Position numbers and translations under genes: made by a program. Below are positions 41,170 to 49,077 of a stretch of DNA of 64,000 nt, piece by piece; position 1 is the stretch's first letter, and each line of letters starts with the position of its first letter. The notes below the pieces were generated by a model. It made no database searches, was not told where the DNA came from, and was given only the letters and a program-made list of their open reading frames with translations. This DNA comes from Microbispora sp. H13382 (GTDB lineage: Bacteria; Actinomycetota; Actinomycetes; Streptosporangiales; Streptosporangiaceae). The stretch lies in contig NZ_JABBXA010000002.1 in NCBI RefSeq assembly GCF_014161445.1, positions 310,001-374,000 of the forward strand, written 5' to 3'.

Positions 41170-41829
41170 ATGGAAAAGATCACGAAGACCCGGGCGCCCG
41201 GCATGGAGGGCGCGATGGCCCGGTGGTACGCGCGGCAGCGTGCCTCGGCGCCCCAGATCGCCGTCGTACGGCGGTACGCCGCGCGGGTCACCGCCGGGCT
41301 GCCGGCCGGGGCGGCCGTCCTGGAGGTGGCTCCCGGGCCCGGTTACCTGGCCGTCGAGATGGCACGGCTCGGCTTCGCCGTGACCGCGCTCGACCTGAGC
41401 CGCACGTTCGTGGAGATCGCCGCGGACAACGCCCGGCGGGCGGGGGTGCGCGTCGACGTGCGGCGGGGTGACGCCGCCGACCTCCCCTTCCCCGGCGGCT
41501 CGTTCGACCTGGTCGTCTGCCAGGCCGCGTTCAAGAACTTCGGGCGGCCCGTCCGCGCGCTGGACGAGATGCACCGGGTGCTGCGTCCCGGTGGCACCGC
41601 GGTGGTGCACGACATGACCAGGGAGGCGTCCCGGGCCGACATCGACGAGGAGGTCAGGGGGATGGGGCTGACGCCGCTGAACTCCGTCCTGACCAAGGTG
41701 CCGCTGCTGATGCTGCGCCGCCGCGCCTACTCCCGCGACCTGTTCGCCCGCTTCGCCGCCGAGAGCGCGTTCGGCACCTGCGAGATCCGCACGGAGGGGA
41801 TCACCGCCGAGGTCCGGCTGACGAAGTAG
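41170..41829 (+). CDS. Class I SAM-dependent methyltransferase
   Basis: This 219-residue protein has motif I VLEVAPGPGYLAVEMA, an acidic residue after strand 2 (VTALDLSRTFVEIA), motif II/III GDAADLPFPGGSFDLVVCQA, and HRVLRPGGTAVVHDM. It resembles ubiquinone/menaquinone-type and small-molecule methyltransferases. AGGAG lies four bases before the ATG. The substrate is unknown. The PadR upstream may regulate it. Confidence 0.88.
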   Translation: MEKITKTRAPGMEGAMARWYARQRASAPQIAVVRRYAARVTAGLPAGAAVLEVAPGPGYLAVEMARLGFAVTALDLSRTFVEIAADNARRAGVRVDVRRGDAADLPFPGGSFDLVVCQAAFKNFGRPVRALDEMHRVLRPGGTAVVHDMTREASRADIDEEVRGMGLTPLNSVLTKVPLLMLRRRAYSRDLFARFAAESAFGTCEIRTEGITAEVRLTK

Positions 41830-41877
41830 GTCCGAAGATTCCGGGGTGGGGTTCCCCACTCCGCCCCGGGCGTCCGG

Positions 41878-42390
41878 TCAGACGGACGCGGCGGTCATCG
41901 CGTCGAGCGTCTCGGTCATGTGCTTGCGCAGCTCCTCGAGGCGTACGTCGAGGATGATCGGCGCGATCTCCGGGTGGCTGTGGATCATCTCGCGCAGGCC
42001 GCTGTGCCCCGGGCCGTGCACGAAGCTGTGCCGCACCAGGGTCTGGCCGGGAAGGTCGCCGGGCTCGAGGTCGTAGCGCCAGGACGACGAGGGGCGCTCC
42101 GGGTCGGCGGCACGGTCGAGCACCAGCCAGGCGAACGAGCGCTGGTGCTCGACCTCGGTCACGACGCAGTTCACCGTCCAGACCCGGCCCTCGCGGCGGT
42201 TGCGCCCCTCGAAGCGCGTCCCCACGGTGACCGGTCCCTCGCCGCCGTCGAGCAGGGCGGTGTGCTCGCACTCGGGGCTCCACTCGCTCACCCGGTGGAC
42301 GGCGGTGACGAGGTCCCACAACCGCTCCTGCGGCATGTCGACGACGACCTCGAGGTCCACCCGCGCGCCGGTGATGCCGTAGTCCTCCAT
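41878..42390 (-). CDS. SRPBCC-fold (polyketide cyclase/dehydrase-like) protein
   Basis: This is a 170-residue START/Bet v1-like protein: VDLEVVVDMPQERLWDLVTA, VSEWSPECEHTAL, VGTRFEGRNRREGRVWTVNC, HQRSFAWLVLDR and WRYDLEPG. It forms a hydrophobic pocket for a lipid or polyketide-like ligand. The ATG at 42390 has GGAGG five bases upstream, so the longer reading is not used. It is convergent with the methyltransferase. Confidence 0.82.
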   Translation of the reverse strand: MEDYGITGARVDLEVVVDMPQERLWDLVTAVHRVSEWSPECEHTALLDGGEGPVTVGTRFEGRNRREGRVWTVNCVVTEVEHQRSFAWLVLDRAADPERPSSSWRYDLEPGDLPGQTLVRHSFVHGPGHSGLREMIHSHPEIAPIILDVRLEELRKHMTETLDAMTAASV

Positions 42391-42481
42391 GCTGACCTCC
42401 GTGTGCGGCGTCCCGTCCCCCTCACCATGGACCACCGGCGTGCCGGTGAACAGACCCGCCCTTATCGCAGAATGCGCGGTT

Positions 42482-43738
42482 TCAGGACACGGCCGCGACG
42501 GCCGCGGGCTCCTCGTCGGCGACCCGCAGCCCGCGTACGCCGGGGGCCAGCAGCGCGGCCAGCGTGACCAGCACGATGATCGTCCCGCAGGCGACCAGCG
42601 CCGGCCGCGGCCCGACCGCGATGGCCGCCGGCCCGGCCAGCAGCAGGCCGAGCGGCCCGAACATCAGGGATCCGAGCGCGTCGTAGGAGCTCACCCGCGA
42701 CAGCGACTCGGCCGGGATCTCGCGTTGCATGGTGGTCTGCCACAGCACGCCGAAGATGTCGAAGCACACCCCCATCACGAACGCGCCGCCGATGACCGTC
42801 CACAGCGGCGCGCTCATGCCCAGCAGCAGGTACGGCAGAGCCGTGGGCAGGGTGACGAGCGTTCCGATCAGGATGGGCCGCCGCGGCCGCAGCCGCAGCG
42901 TGACGACCACCCCGACGATCATGCCGACGGCCTCGCCCGCCAGGACCGCCGACCAGGCGGGCGCCCCGCCGAGCGACTCCTTGGCGACCAGCGGCCCGAG
43001 CACGCCGTGGGCGGCCTGCAATGCCATGACCAGGATCGAGAACTGGGCGACCACCACCCACAGCCACTGCCGGGAGACGAACTCGCGCCAGCCGGACCGC
43101 AGGTCGGCCAGCACCGAGTGCCCGCCGGCCGAGCTCCGTTCGGCGGGGGTGAGGCGCAGCAGCGTGATCAGCGCGCCGGCCGTGGCGAACATCGCCCCGC
43201 TGACGGCCAGCGCCCACCCTCCGCCCAGCAGCACCACGGCGGCGCCGCTCAGCACCAGGCCGGCGACCCGGGAGATGTTCTGTCCCAGTCCCAGCAGGGC
43301 GTTGGCGGTCTGCAGCCGGTCGGCGGGCACGACGTCGGGGATGATGCCGGTCAGGGCGGGGAACAGGATCGCGGTCGCGATGCCGCTCACCGCGCTCGCG
43401 ATGACCAGCGCGGGCAGCGGCGTCCATCCCGTCAGCATCATTCCGGCCAGGCAGAAGTACGCCAGCGCGTTGATCGACTCCCCCGCCGTCATGACCCGGT
43501 GGCGCGGCAGCCGGTCGGCGATCACCCCGCCGACCAGCATGAAGAGCACCATCGGCAACGCCTCGGCGGTGAGCACGGCCGACAGCGTCCTGCCGTCCGC
43601 GCCCGGGAGGCCGAGCACGCCGAAGGCGAGGGCCACCGGCGCGAAGGCGGTGCCGAGTACGGAGATCGTCCGGGCCGCCAGCAGCAGGGCGAACCGCCGA
43701 TCCCTGAGCATGCCGAGATCATGGCGGAAGCCAGGCAT
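42482..43738 (-). CDS. MFS transporter, MFS_3/efflux type
   Basis: This is a 418-residue, about 12-segment protein: LLLAARTISVLGTAFAPVAL, LFMLVGGVIADRLPRHRVMT (motif A-like G-x-x-x-D-R-x-x-R) and VPADRLQTANALLGLGQNIS. It resembles enterobactin- or macrolide-efflux-type MFS exporters. The start at 43738 follows CGGAG by about seven bases. The substrate is unknown. Confidence 0.87.
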   Translation of the reverse strand: MPGFRHDLGMLRDRRFALLLAARTISVLGTAFAPVALAFGVLGLPGADGRTLSAVLTAEALPMVLFMLVGGVIADRLPRHRVMTAGESINALAYFCLAGMMLTGWTPLPALVIASAVSGIATAILFPALTGIIPDVVPADRLQTANALLGLGQNISRVAGLVLSGAAVVLLGGGWALAVSGAMFATAGALITLLRLTPAERSSAGGHSVLADLRSGWREFVSRQWLWVVVAQFSILVMALQAAHGVLGPLVAKESLGGAPAWSAVLAGEAVGMIVGVVVTLRLRPRRPILIGTLVTLPTALPYLLLGMSAPLWTVIGGAFVMGVCFDIFGVLWQTTMQREIPAESLSRVSSYDALGSLMFGPLGLLLAGPAAIAVGPRPALVACGTIIVLVTLAALLAPGVRGLRVADEEPAAVAAVS

Positions 43739-43816
43739 GAGAGAACTCCGGATGACGTGGAACACGAAGAGGGGGACACTCCATCGTGCCGTCCCCGCTC
43801 GCGCCCGTCACCTCAT

Positions 43817-44635
43817 TTACGCCGCAGGCGCGTCGACGGCGGAGGAGGCGGAATAGCGGCGGCATCTGCCGTCGAGCCAGGCGCGGTAGTCGGGGGTGTG
43901 ACTGGTCATCACGCTGGTGGGGGCCTCGTCGAACACGGCCTGCCATCGGGGCGCGTTGAGCTGCCAGGGGGGTGGTGGTTCGTCCCACGCGACGCCGTCG
44001 GTCCACTTCGCCGCCGAACCTCGCAGATGCCCGGGCAGCCGGTCGGCGAGCTTCGCCTTGATCCACTGGTCCCGTGAGTAGACGAGGATCGGCTGGGCGT
44101 GCTGCCGCTCGACGACGGGATCGACGATCTCCCGCCACGCGGAGGGTCCGTACGCGGGGTCGGCCAGGACGGGCGCCGCGGACTTCTTGATCTCGAGCAG
44201 CGCGACCAGTCCCCGGGCGCGGACGTGGTCGAGCCACTCCCGCAGCGTCGGCACGGGCTCGCCCGCGTAAGGGCCGCGGGCGACGCGGCGGTCCCGCAGG
44301 TCGCCCGGCCCGTCGGCCCACCAGGTCTCGCGGATCTCCTGCCGGGGGCCGGTCAGCCCGTTGGTCGTCCTGTTGTGCCACATGACCGCCTTCGCGCCCC
44401 GCCTCGTGAGCTGGACGTCGGCCTCCACACCGTCGGCGCCCCACGACCACTGGTCGTCGACCGCCCGCAGCACGTTGGGCTGACGGATCGCGTCCTTCGC
44501 CTTGGCCCCGGCGCTCTTCGGGTAGCCGCCGTGACCGAAGACCAGCGGGCACGGCGGCAGGTCCGTGGGGGGCGCGGGAGCGGCGAGCACCGCGACCGCG
44601 AGGGTCAGCGCGACACCCGCACATGCCCCGGTCAT
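43817..44635 (-). CDS. Secreted glycerophosphodiester phosphodiesterase-family protein
   Basis: This is a 272-residue protein. The signal peptide (TGACAGVALTLAVAVLAAPA) follows an ATG with GGGGGG upstream. The GDPD TIM-barrel markers are FGHGGYPKSAGAKAKDAI (first catalytic His; the usual HRG is HGG), GVEADVQLTRRGAKAVMWHN (E-x-D and second His) and LLEIKKSA. It hydrolyses glycerophosphodiesters outside the cell. The replacement of Arg in the first motif may alter activity. Confidence 0.85.
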   Translation of the reverse strand: MTGACAGVALTLAVAVLAAPAPPTDLPPCPLVFGHGGYPKSAGAKAKDAIRQPNVLRAVDDQWSWGADGVEADVQLTRRGAKAVMWHNRTTNGLTGPRQEIRETWWADGPGDLRDRRVARGPYAGEPVPTLREWLDHVRARGLVALLEIKKSAAPVLADPAYGPSAWREIVDPVVERQHAQPILVYSRDQWIKAKLADRLPGHLRGSAAKWTDGVAWDEPPPPWQLNAPRWQAVFDEAPTSVMTSHTPDYRAWLDGRCRRYSASSAVDAPAA

Positions 44636-44917
44636 CGTTCCCCCCGTCTGTCGGCCAGCAGGCATTGTGCGCGGACGCCAGGAGGACGGGCGGCTGGCAC
44701 AAGGCCACAAAAAGTAAAAAGTTCCCCAAATGTCCACGAGCACATAAGGGCCCTGTGCTCAGGGCGAAGGGCGGGACGTGACGGAACGCCGCCGGGATAC
44801 CAAAGGGCGTCCAGCACCTGTCCCCGGCTGCGGCAGGTAACCTCATCGGGAAGGCAAGAGCGATCCTCCATACAGTCCGCTCTTGCGGATGCCTTGCGAA
44901 AGGTGGCCGGCGGATCG
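44636..44917. other. Divergent promoter region GDPD / SpoIIE-like
   Basis: There is no gene in these 282 bases. An AT-rich core (CACAAAAAGTAAAAAGTTCC, 44702-44721) is the best promoter candidate; its direction cannot be decided. Confidence 0.4.
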
Positions 44918-46498
44918 ATGAGCGGAGGTGATCGCATCCTGCGGCTTACTCCAGTGAGCGGCCCGTCTGTCGACCTGGACGAGTCGTCTGTCGAAGCGAT
45001 GGCCGGGCTGGTGCAGGCCATGCTTGACGCGATCTCCATTCAGGGTGTCTGGCTGGCGCCCATCCGCGACAAGGCCGGCGCGATCGCCGATTTCGAGGTG
45101 CTCGCGGCCAGTCCCGACGCCAGGGACATCCGCGATCGGGCCGGCAAGGAGCTCGTCGGTCTGCGGACGATCGAGGCGTATCCGGGCGTCGGCGGTTCCC
45201 CGCTGTGGGATGCCTACCTTCGTGTCATGGAGACGGGGGAACCCGAGAACGTCGACCCCTACATCCACCGGGAGACCGGGGAAGGCGTCTCGCACCTGTC
45301 CACCTACGGCGTCCGCCTCGCCCCGCTGCACGGCGGCCTCTTGGCCTCCTGGGTGCGCCACGACAGGGAGGAGCGCCTGTCGGCCAGGCTGCTCCACACC
45401 GAGCGCCTGGGCCACCTCGGATGGGGGCACTGGAGCCTTGTCACCGGCGAGGCCGAGTGGTCGGACCAGCTCTACACCATCCACGGGCGCGACCCGGCCG
45501 AGGGGCCGTTCGCGCTGGAGCACTACCGCGAGATCGCCCACCCGGACGACGTGCCGATCGTCGAGCACGCGCTCACGACGCTGACCAGCAGCGGCGGGCC
45601 GCACGAGTTCGAGGTCCGCATCCGCGTCGGCGGCGAATACCGGCACATCAGGGCAACGGCCGAGGTCAGCCGGGACGCGAACGGCCGGCCCGTCGAGATC
45701 CACGGCGTCGTGCAAGACGTGACCGACTGGCGCAGGACCGCCGACGAGCTCGCCGAGGTCACCCAGCGGCTGGAGGAGGAGTCGCAGCTCACCGCGCGAC
45801 TGCAGAGCATCATCCTGCCCGTGCAGGACACGGTGCCCGGGCTGCAGATCGGCGTGCGCTACTTTCCCGCCGAGACCGCTCCGCTGGGCGGCGACTGGTA
45901 CCAGGCCATCCACCTCGATCACGAGGAGGCGCTGCTGGCCGTGGGCGACGTCGCCGGGCACGGCCTGGCCGCCGCCTCAGCGATGGCCAAGCTGCGGCAC
46001 GCGATCACCGGGCTGGCCTTCGCCGACCACGACCCGGCGCAGATCCTCGTGGCGCTGAACCGGCTGCTGCGGCGGATGCGGCCGGACGTGCTGGCGACCT
46101 CGGTGGTGGCCCGCTACCGGACCAAGGACCGCACGCTGCGGTGGACCCACGCGGGTCACCCGCCGATGCTGCTGGTCCGCGGGAGCAGGGTCCAGCGGCT
46201 GCTCCACCCGGGCGTGCTGCTCGGCGTCTTCGAGGACGTGAGCTACAGCTGCGCCGAGATCCGGCTGGAACCGGACGATCTACTCCTCATGTTCACCGAC
46301 GGTCTTATCGAGCGGCCGGGCCGGGACCTGTTCGAGGGCCTGGACATCCTCAGCGCCGCGATCGCCGAGACAGTGCCGAAGGTGCCACCGCAGGATCGCG
46401 TGGCGGCGGTGATGGAGGCTCTGGCCCCAAGCAACACCGGCGACGACACCTGCATTCTGGTCGCGCGCATTTTGCCGAACTCCACGGAAGTGTCCTGA
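44918..46498 (+). CDS. PAS-domain SpoIIE/RsbU-type PP2C phosphatase
   Basis: This is a 526-residue cytosolic protein. A PAS-like region (about 25-140: GVWLAPIRDKAGAIADFEVL) is followed by a PAS_3-type domain (about 155-275: GHWSLVTGEAEWSDQLYTIH, VQDVTDWRRTADEL). A short coiled linker leads to the SpoIIE phosphatase with the PP2C acidic motifs: PLGGDWYQAI, AVGDVAGHGLAAASAMAKLR, DDLLLMFTDGLIERPG and NTGDDTCILVAR. Family members dephosphorylate a STAS anti-anti-sigma factor, and one is encoded directly downstream with a one-base overlap. The PAS domains would sense a ligand, redox state or light. Confidence 0.9.
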   Translation: MSGGDRILRLTPVSGPSVDLDESSVEAMAGLVQAMLDAISIQGVWLAPIRDKAGAIADFEVLAASPDARDIRDRAGKELVGLRTIEAYPGVGGSPLWDAYLRVMETGEPENVDPYIHRETGEGVSHLSTYGVRLAPLHGGLLASWVRHDREERLSARLLHTERLGHLGWGHWSLVTGEAEWSDQLYTIHGRDPAEGPFALEHYREIAHPDDVPIVEHALTTLTSSGGPHEFEVRIRVGGEYRHIRATAEVSRDANGRPVEIHGVVQDVTDWRRTADELAEVTQRLEEESQLTARLQSIILPVQDTVPGLQIGVRYFPAETAPLGGDWYQAIHLDHEEALLAVGDVAGHGLAAASAMAKLRHAITGLAFADHDPAQILVALNRLLRRMRPDVLATSVVARYRTKDRTLRWTHAGHPPMLLVRGSRVQRLLHPGVLLGVFEDVSYSCAEIRLEPDDLLLMFTDGLIERPGRDLFEGLDILSAAIAETVPKVPPQDRVAAVMEALAPSNTGDDTCILVARILPNSTEVS

Positions 46499-46881
46499 TG
46501 TCTGATCTGCACAACATCTCGACAGCCGAGACCACGTTCGCCGCCGAGAGCAGCGGAAGCATCGGACTGCTGACGGTGCGGGGGACCCTCGACTTCACCA
46601 CCCACGAGGTGGCCACGGAATTCCTCGACAAGGCCTTCGCTCATTTCGGGCCGTACCTTGTGGTGAACCTGCTCGAACTGGCCTTCCTCGACTCCAGGGC
46701 GACGGGCCTGCTGGTCAACTGCTGGAAGCGCGCGCTGGACGAGGGCGGCTGGATGGCCCTCGTCGCGGTCGAGCAGGGCGCGGCCCGCGCCCTGTGGATC
46801 ACCGGGCTGGCCTTCCACGTCCCGGTCTTCCCCACTGTGGCGGACGCCCTCGCCGCCGCGCCGTCCCGCGAGCCGGAGTAG
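46498..46881 (+). CDS. STAS-domain anti-sigma factor antagonist
   Basis: This 127-residue STAS protein has the phosphorylatable Ser66 in LAFLDSRATGL and the N-terminal strand IGLLTVRGTLDFTTHEVATE. When dephosphorylated by the upstream SpoIIE-type phosphatase it should bind an RsbW-type kinase and free a sigma factor. No such kinase is encoded nearby, so the third partner lies elsewhere. The ATG overlaps the upstream stop (TGATG). Confidence 0.88.
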   Translation: MSDLHNISTAETTFAAESSGSIGLLTVRGTLDFTTHEVATEFLDKAFAHFGPYLVVNLLELAFLDSRATGLLVNCWKRALDEGGWMALVAVEQGAARALWITGLAFHVPVFPTVADALAAAPSREPE

Positions 46882-46991
46882 TCCGCAGGCCCGCCATCCA
46901 CGACCGACTCCCCTCAGGCACCGCCACTGGCGGGTAGAGCCCCGGAGCCGGGGGTAGCACCCGAGAAGTCGGCCGTGGAGGGGGCGAAGTC

Positions 46992-47468
46992 ATGAAACGT
47001 CTCATTGCCGGAGCGGCGGCCCTTGCCGCCGCGGGCCTGGGAGCGGCGCGATGGGCGGCCTCGCGTAGGCGTGTGCAGGCCGCGGCGAAGGACCCCCTGG
47101 AGTCGAGCCGCTGGCTCGGCGTCACGATCAACCGGCCGCCGGACGAGGTCGCCCCGGGTGGGCACCTGCCGGATCCGCTGGCCCGGGTGGACGCCGAGGT
47201 GCGGATGAACCGGGCGCCGGGCGACCGGGGCACGGAGATCTACGCCCGGCCGAGGGAGCACCGCGCGGGCGCCGAGGGCGTCCTCGCCCGGCTGCGGGGT
47301 GACGATCCCCGTACGGTGGTCCGTACGGCGTTGCGTGAGACGAAGTCCCTGCTGGAGACCGGTGACGTGCTGCGGTCGGACGAGGAGCTCGGCACGACCA
47401 GGCCGACGATGCCGGGCAAGGTGCTCGACATGGCGCTGGGACGCGCGGCGGAGGGGGGACGACTGTGA
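46992..47468 (+). CDS. Small membrane-anchored protein linked to alcohol dehydrogenase
   Basis: This 158-residue protein has an N-terminal hydrophobic segment (RLIAGAAALAAAGLGAARWA) followed by a soluble part. The sequence SSRWLGVTINRPPDEVAPGG resembles the start of SRPBCC cyclase/dehydrase-type proteins, but RMNRAPGDRGTEIYARPREH and RTALRETKSLLETGDVLRSD are all that follow. Its stop overlaps the GTG start of the dehydrogenase, so the two are coupled. GGAGGGGG precedes the ATG. Confidence 0.75.
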   Translation: MKRLIAGAAALAAAGLGAARWAASRRRVQAAAKDPLESSRWLGVTINRPPDEVAPGGHLPDPLARVDAEVRMNRAPGDRGTEIYARPREHRAGAEGVLARLRGDDPRTVVRTALRETKSLLETGDVLRSDEELGTTRPTMPGKVLDMALGRAAEGGRL

Positions 47469-48640
47469 AGGCGCTGTGCTGGCAGGGCGTGAACGAACTG
47501 TCGGTCGAGCAGGTGCCCGACCCCGCGATCCTCAACGCCCAGGACGCGATCGTGAAGGTGACGGCGAGCACCACCTGCGGTTCCGACCTTCACCTGCTCG
47601 GCGGATACATCCCCGCGATGCGGGCCGGGGACGTCATCGGGCACGAGTTCATCGGCGAGATCGTCGACGTCGGCCCCGAGGTGAACCGGCACCGCGTGGG
47701 TGACCGCGTCGTGGTCTGCTCCATCATCGGATGCGGCCGCTGCTGGGCCTGCCGGCACGACGAGTGGTCGCTGTGTGAGAACAGCAACCCCAAGCCGGGC
47801 GTCACGGACCTGATGTGGGGTGGCACGACCGCCGGCATCTTCGGCTACTCCCACGCCATGGGCGGCTTCCGGGGCAGCCACGCCGAGTACATCCGCGTTC
47901 CCTTCGTCGACTACAACGCGTTCACCGTCCCCGAGGGCATCGCGGACCTCGACGCCCTGTTCGCCTCCGACGCGGCCCCGACCGGCTGGATGGGCGCCGA
48001 GCTCGGCGGTGTGAAGCCGGGAGACGTGGTCGCGGTGTGGGGGTGCGGCGCCGTCGGCCAGATGGCCGCCCGGGCCGCCATGCTGCTCGGCGCCGAGCGG
48101 GTCATCGCGATCGACCGCTACCCGGAACGCCTCGCCATGACCGCCCGCCACGTCGGCTGCGAGGTGATCGACTACACGAGCACCGACGTCACCGCGGAGC
48201 TGCGCGAGCGCACCGGCGGCCGGGGCCCGGACGTGTGCGTCGAGGCCGTCGGCATGGAGGCCGACAGCACCGGGATCCAGCGCGTGTACGACGGGATCAA
48301 GCAGCAGCTCCGCCTGGAGCAGGACCGCCCGATCGCGGTACGCGAGGCGATCCACGCCTGCCGCAAGGGCGGCTCGGTGTTCGTGCTGGGGGTCTTCGCC
48401 GGATTCGTGGACAAGTTTCCACTCGGCGCGCTGATGAACAAGGGCCTCACGCTGCGCGGCGCGCAGCAGCACGGCCAGCGGTACATCCCGAAGCTCCTCG
48501 ACCGGATCGCGAAGGGCGACCTGAAGACCTCCTACCTCGCGACGCACACGATGACGCTCGACGAGGGGCCGAAGGGCTACGACATGTTCAAGCACAAGAA
48601 GGACGGTTGCGTCCGCGCCGTCTTCCGCCCCTGGGCGTGA
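47465..48640 (+). CDS. Zinc-dependent alcohol/formaldehyde dehydrogenase-like protein
   Basis: This is a 391-residue MDR enzyme. Catalytic zinc ligands are Cys38 (TTCGSDLHLLGG), His60 and Glu61 (IGHEFIGEI). The structural zinc lobe is VVVCSIIGCGRCWACRHDEW then SLCEN, and the NAD(P) fold is AVWGCGAVGQMAARAAMLLG. It belongs to the group near glutathione-independent formaldehyde dehydrogenase. The GTG start overlaps the upstream stop, and the gene ends in a strong hairpin. Confidence 0.9.
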   Translation: MKALCWQGVNELSVEQVPDPAILNAQDAIVKVTASTTCGSDLHLLGGYIPAMRAGDVIGHEFIGEIVDVGPEVNRHRVGDRVVVCSIIGCGRCWACRHDEWSLCENSNPKPGVTDLMWGGTTAGIFGYSHAMGGFRGSHAEYIRVPFVDYNAFTVPEGIADLDALFASDAAPTGWMGAELGGVKPGDVVAVWGCGAVGQMAARAAMLLGAERVIAIDRYPERLAMTARHVGCEVIDYTSTDVTAELRERTGGRGPDVCVEAVGMEADSTGIQRVYDGIKQQLRLEQDRPIAVREAIHACRKGGSVFVLGVFAGFVDKFPLGALMNKGLTLRGAQQHGQRYIPKLLDRIAKGDLKTSYLATHTMTLDEGPKGYDMFKHKKDGCVRAVFRPWA

Positions 48641-48651
48641 CGTGAGGGGGC

Positions 48652-48680
48652 GCCCGCCGCCCCGAGGTGGGGCGGCGGGC
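48652..48680. terminator. Strong terminator after the dehydrogenase gene
   Basis: GCCCGCCGCCCC pairs perfectly with GGGGCGGCGGGC around GAGGT (12 bp). It ends the 46992-48640 transcript. Confidence 0.75.
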
Positions 48681-48688
48681 GGGTGATC

Positions 48689-48796
48689 TCAGCGTACGGC
48701 TGGGGCGGCCAGCCGTTCCGCCTCATGGTGCAGTGCCTCGATCAGGACGAGCTCCAGGCGGAGCTCGTCCTCCACGAGGCTGTCGAGGACGTCCAT
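48689..48796 (-). CDS. Possible 35-residue small protein
   Basis: An ATG at 48796 follows AAGGAGG with five bases between, the best ribosome binding site in this gap. It opens a 35-codon frame (MDVLDSLVEDELRLELVLIE, then ALHHEAERLAAPAVR) predicted to be one amphipathic helix. Expression and function are unknown. A longer in-frame reading up to 49006 has no ribosome binding site. Confidence 0.35.
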   Translation of the reverse strand: MDVLDSLVEDELRLELVLIEALHHEAERLAAPAVR

Positions 48797-48997
48797 CCGG
48801 GCCTCCTTGTTTCCAAAGACGTCCCGCGGCACGCGGCGGTTGACCATGGCACGGCACGAATCCGGATGGAACGAGGCAATCTTCCCAGTCGGCCGCGCCG
48901 CACGTCGGCTACCCAGAACGGATGCGTCATCACTCACATCCGTCACAAAAGACTCGGAAAACAAAAAATCCACCCCGAAGCGGAGTGGAGATCGCGA

Positions 48998-49021
48998 GGC
49001 ATGCATGCGATGCCCTATAGT
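48998..49021 (+). promoter_or_regulatory. Palindrome and -10 box upstream of helR
   Basis: GGCAT-N7-ATGCC with GCATGCATGC at its centre is followed directly by TATAGT (49016-49021), a strong -10. A regulator on the palindrome would cover the promoter spacer. I see no match to the rifamycin-associated element known from other HelR-type genes. The rest of 48797-49077 has no clear gene. Confidence 0.45.
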
Positions 49022-49077
49022 GAGAGATTCCCAAATATCTGATAGACAGACCCTCTCGACAGGAGTTTATCACAGGA

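Noticed and set aside
48900..49077. Rifamycin-associated element upstream of helR
   Set aside because: No GGGGCTTGC-type inverted repeat is present; only the GGCAT/ATGCC palindrome.
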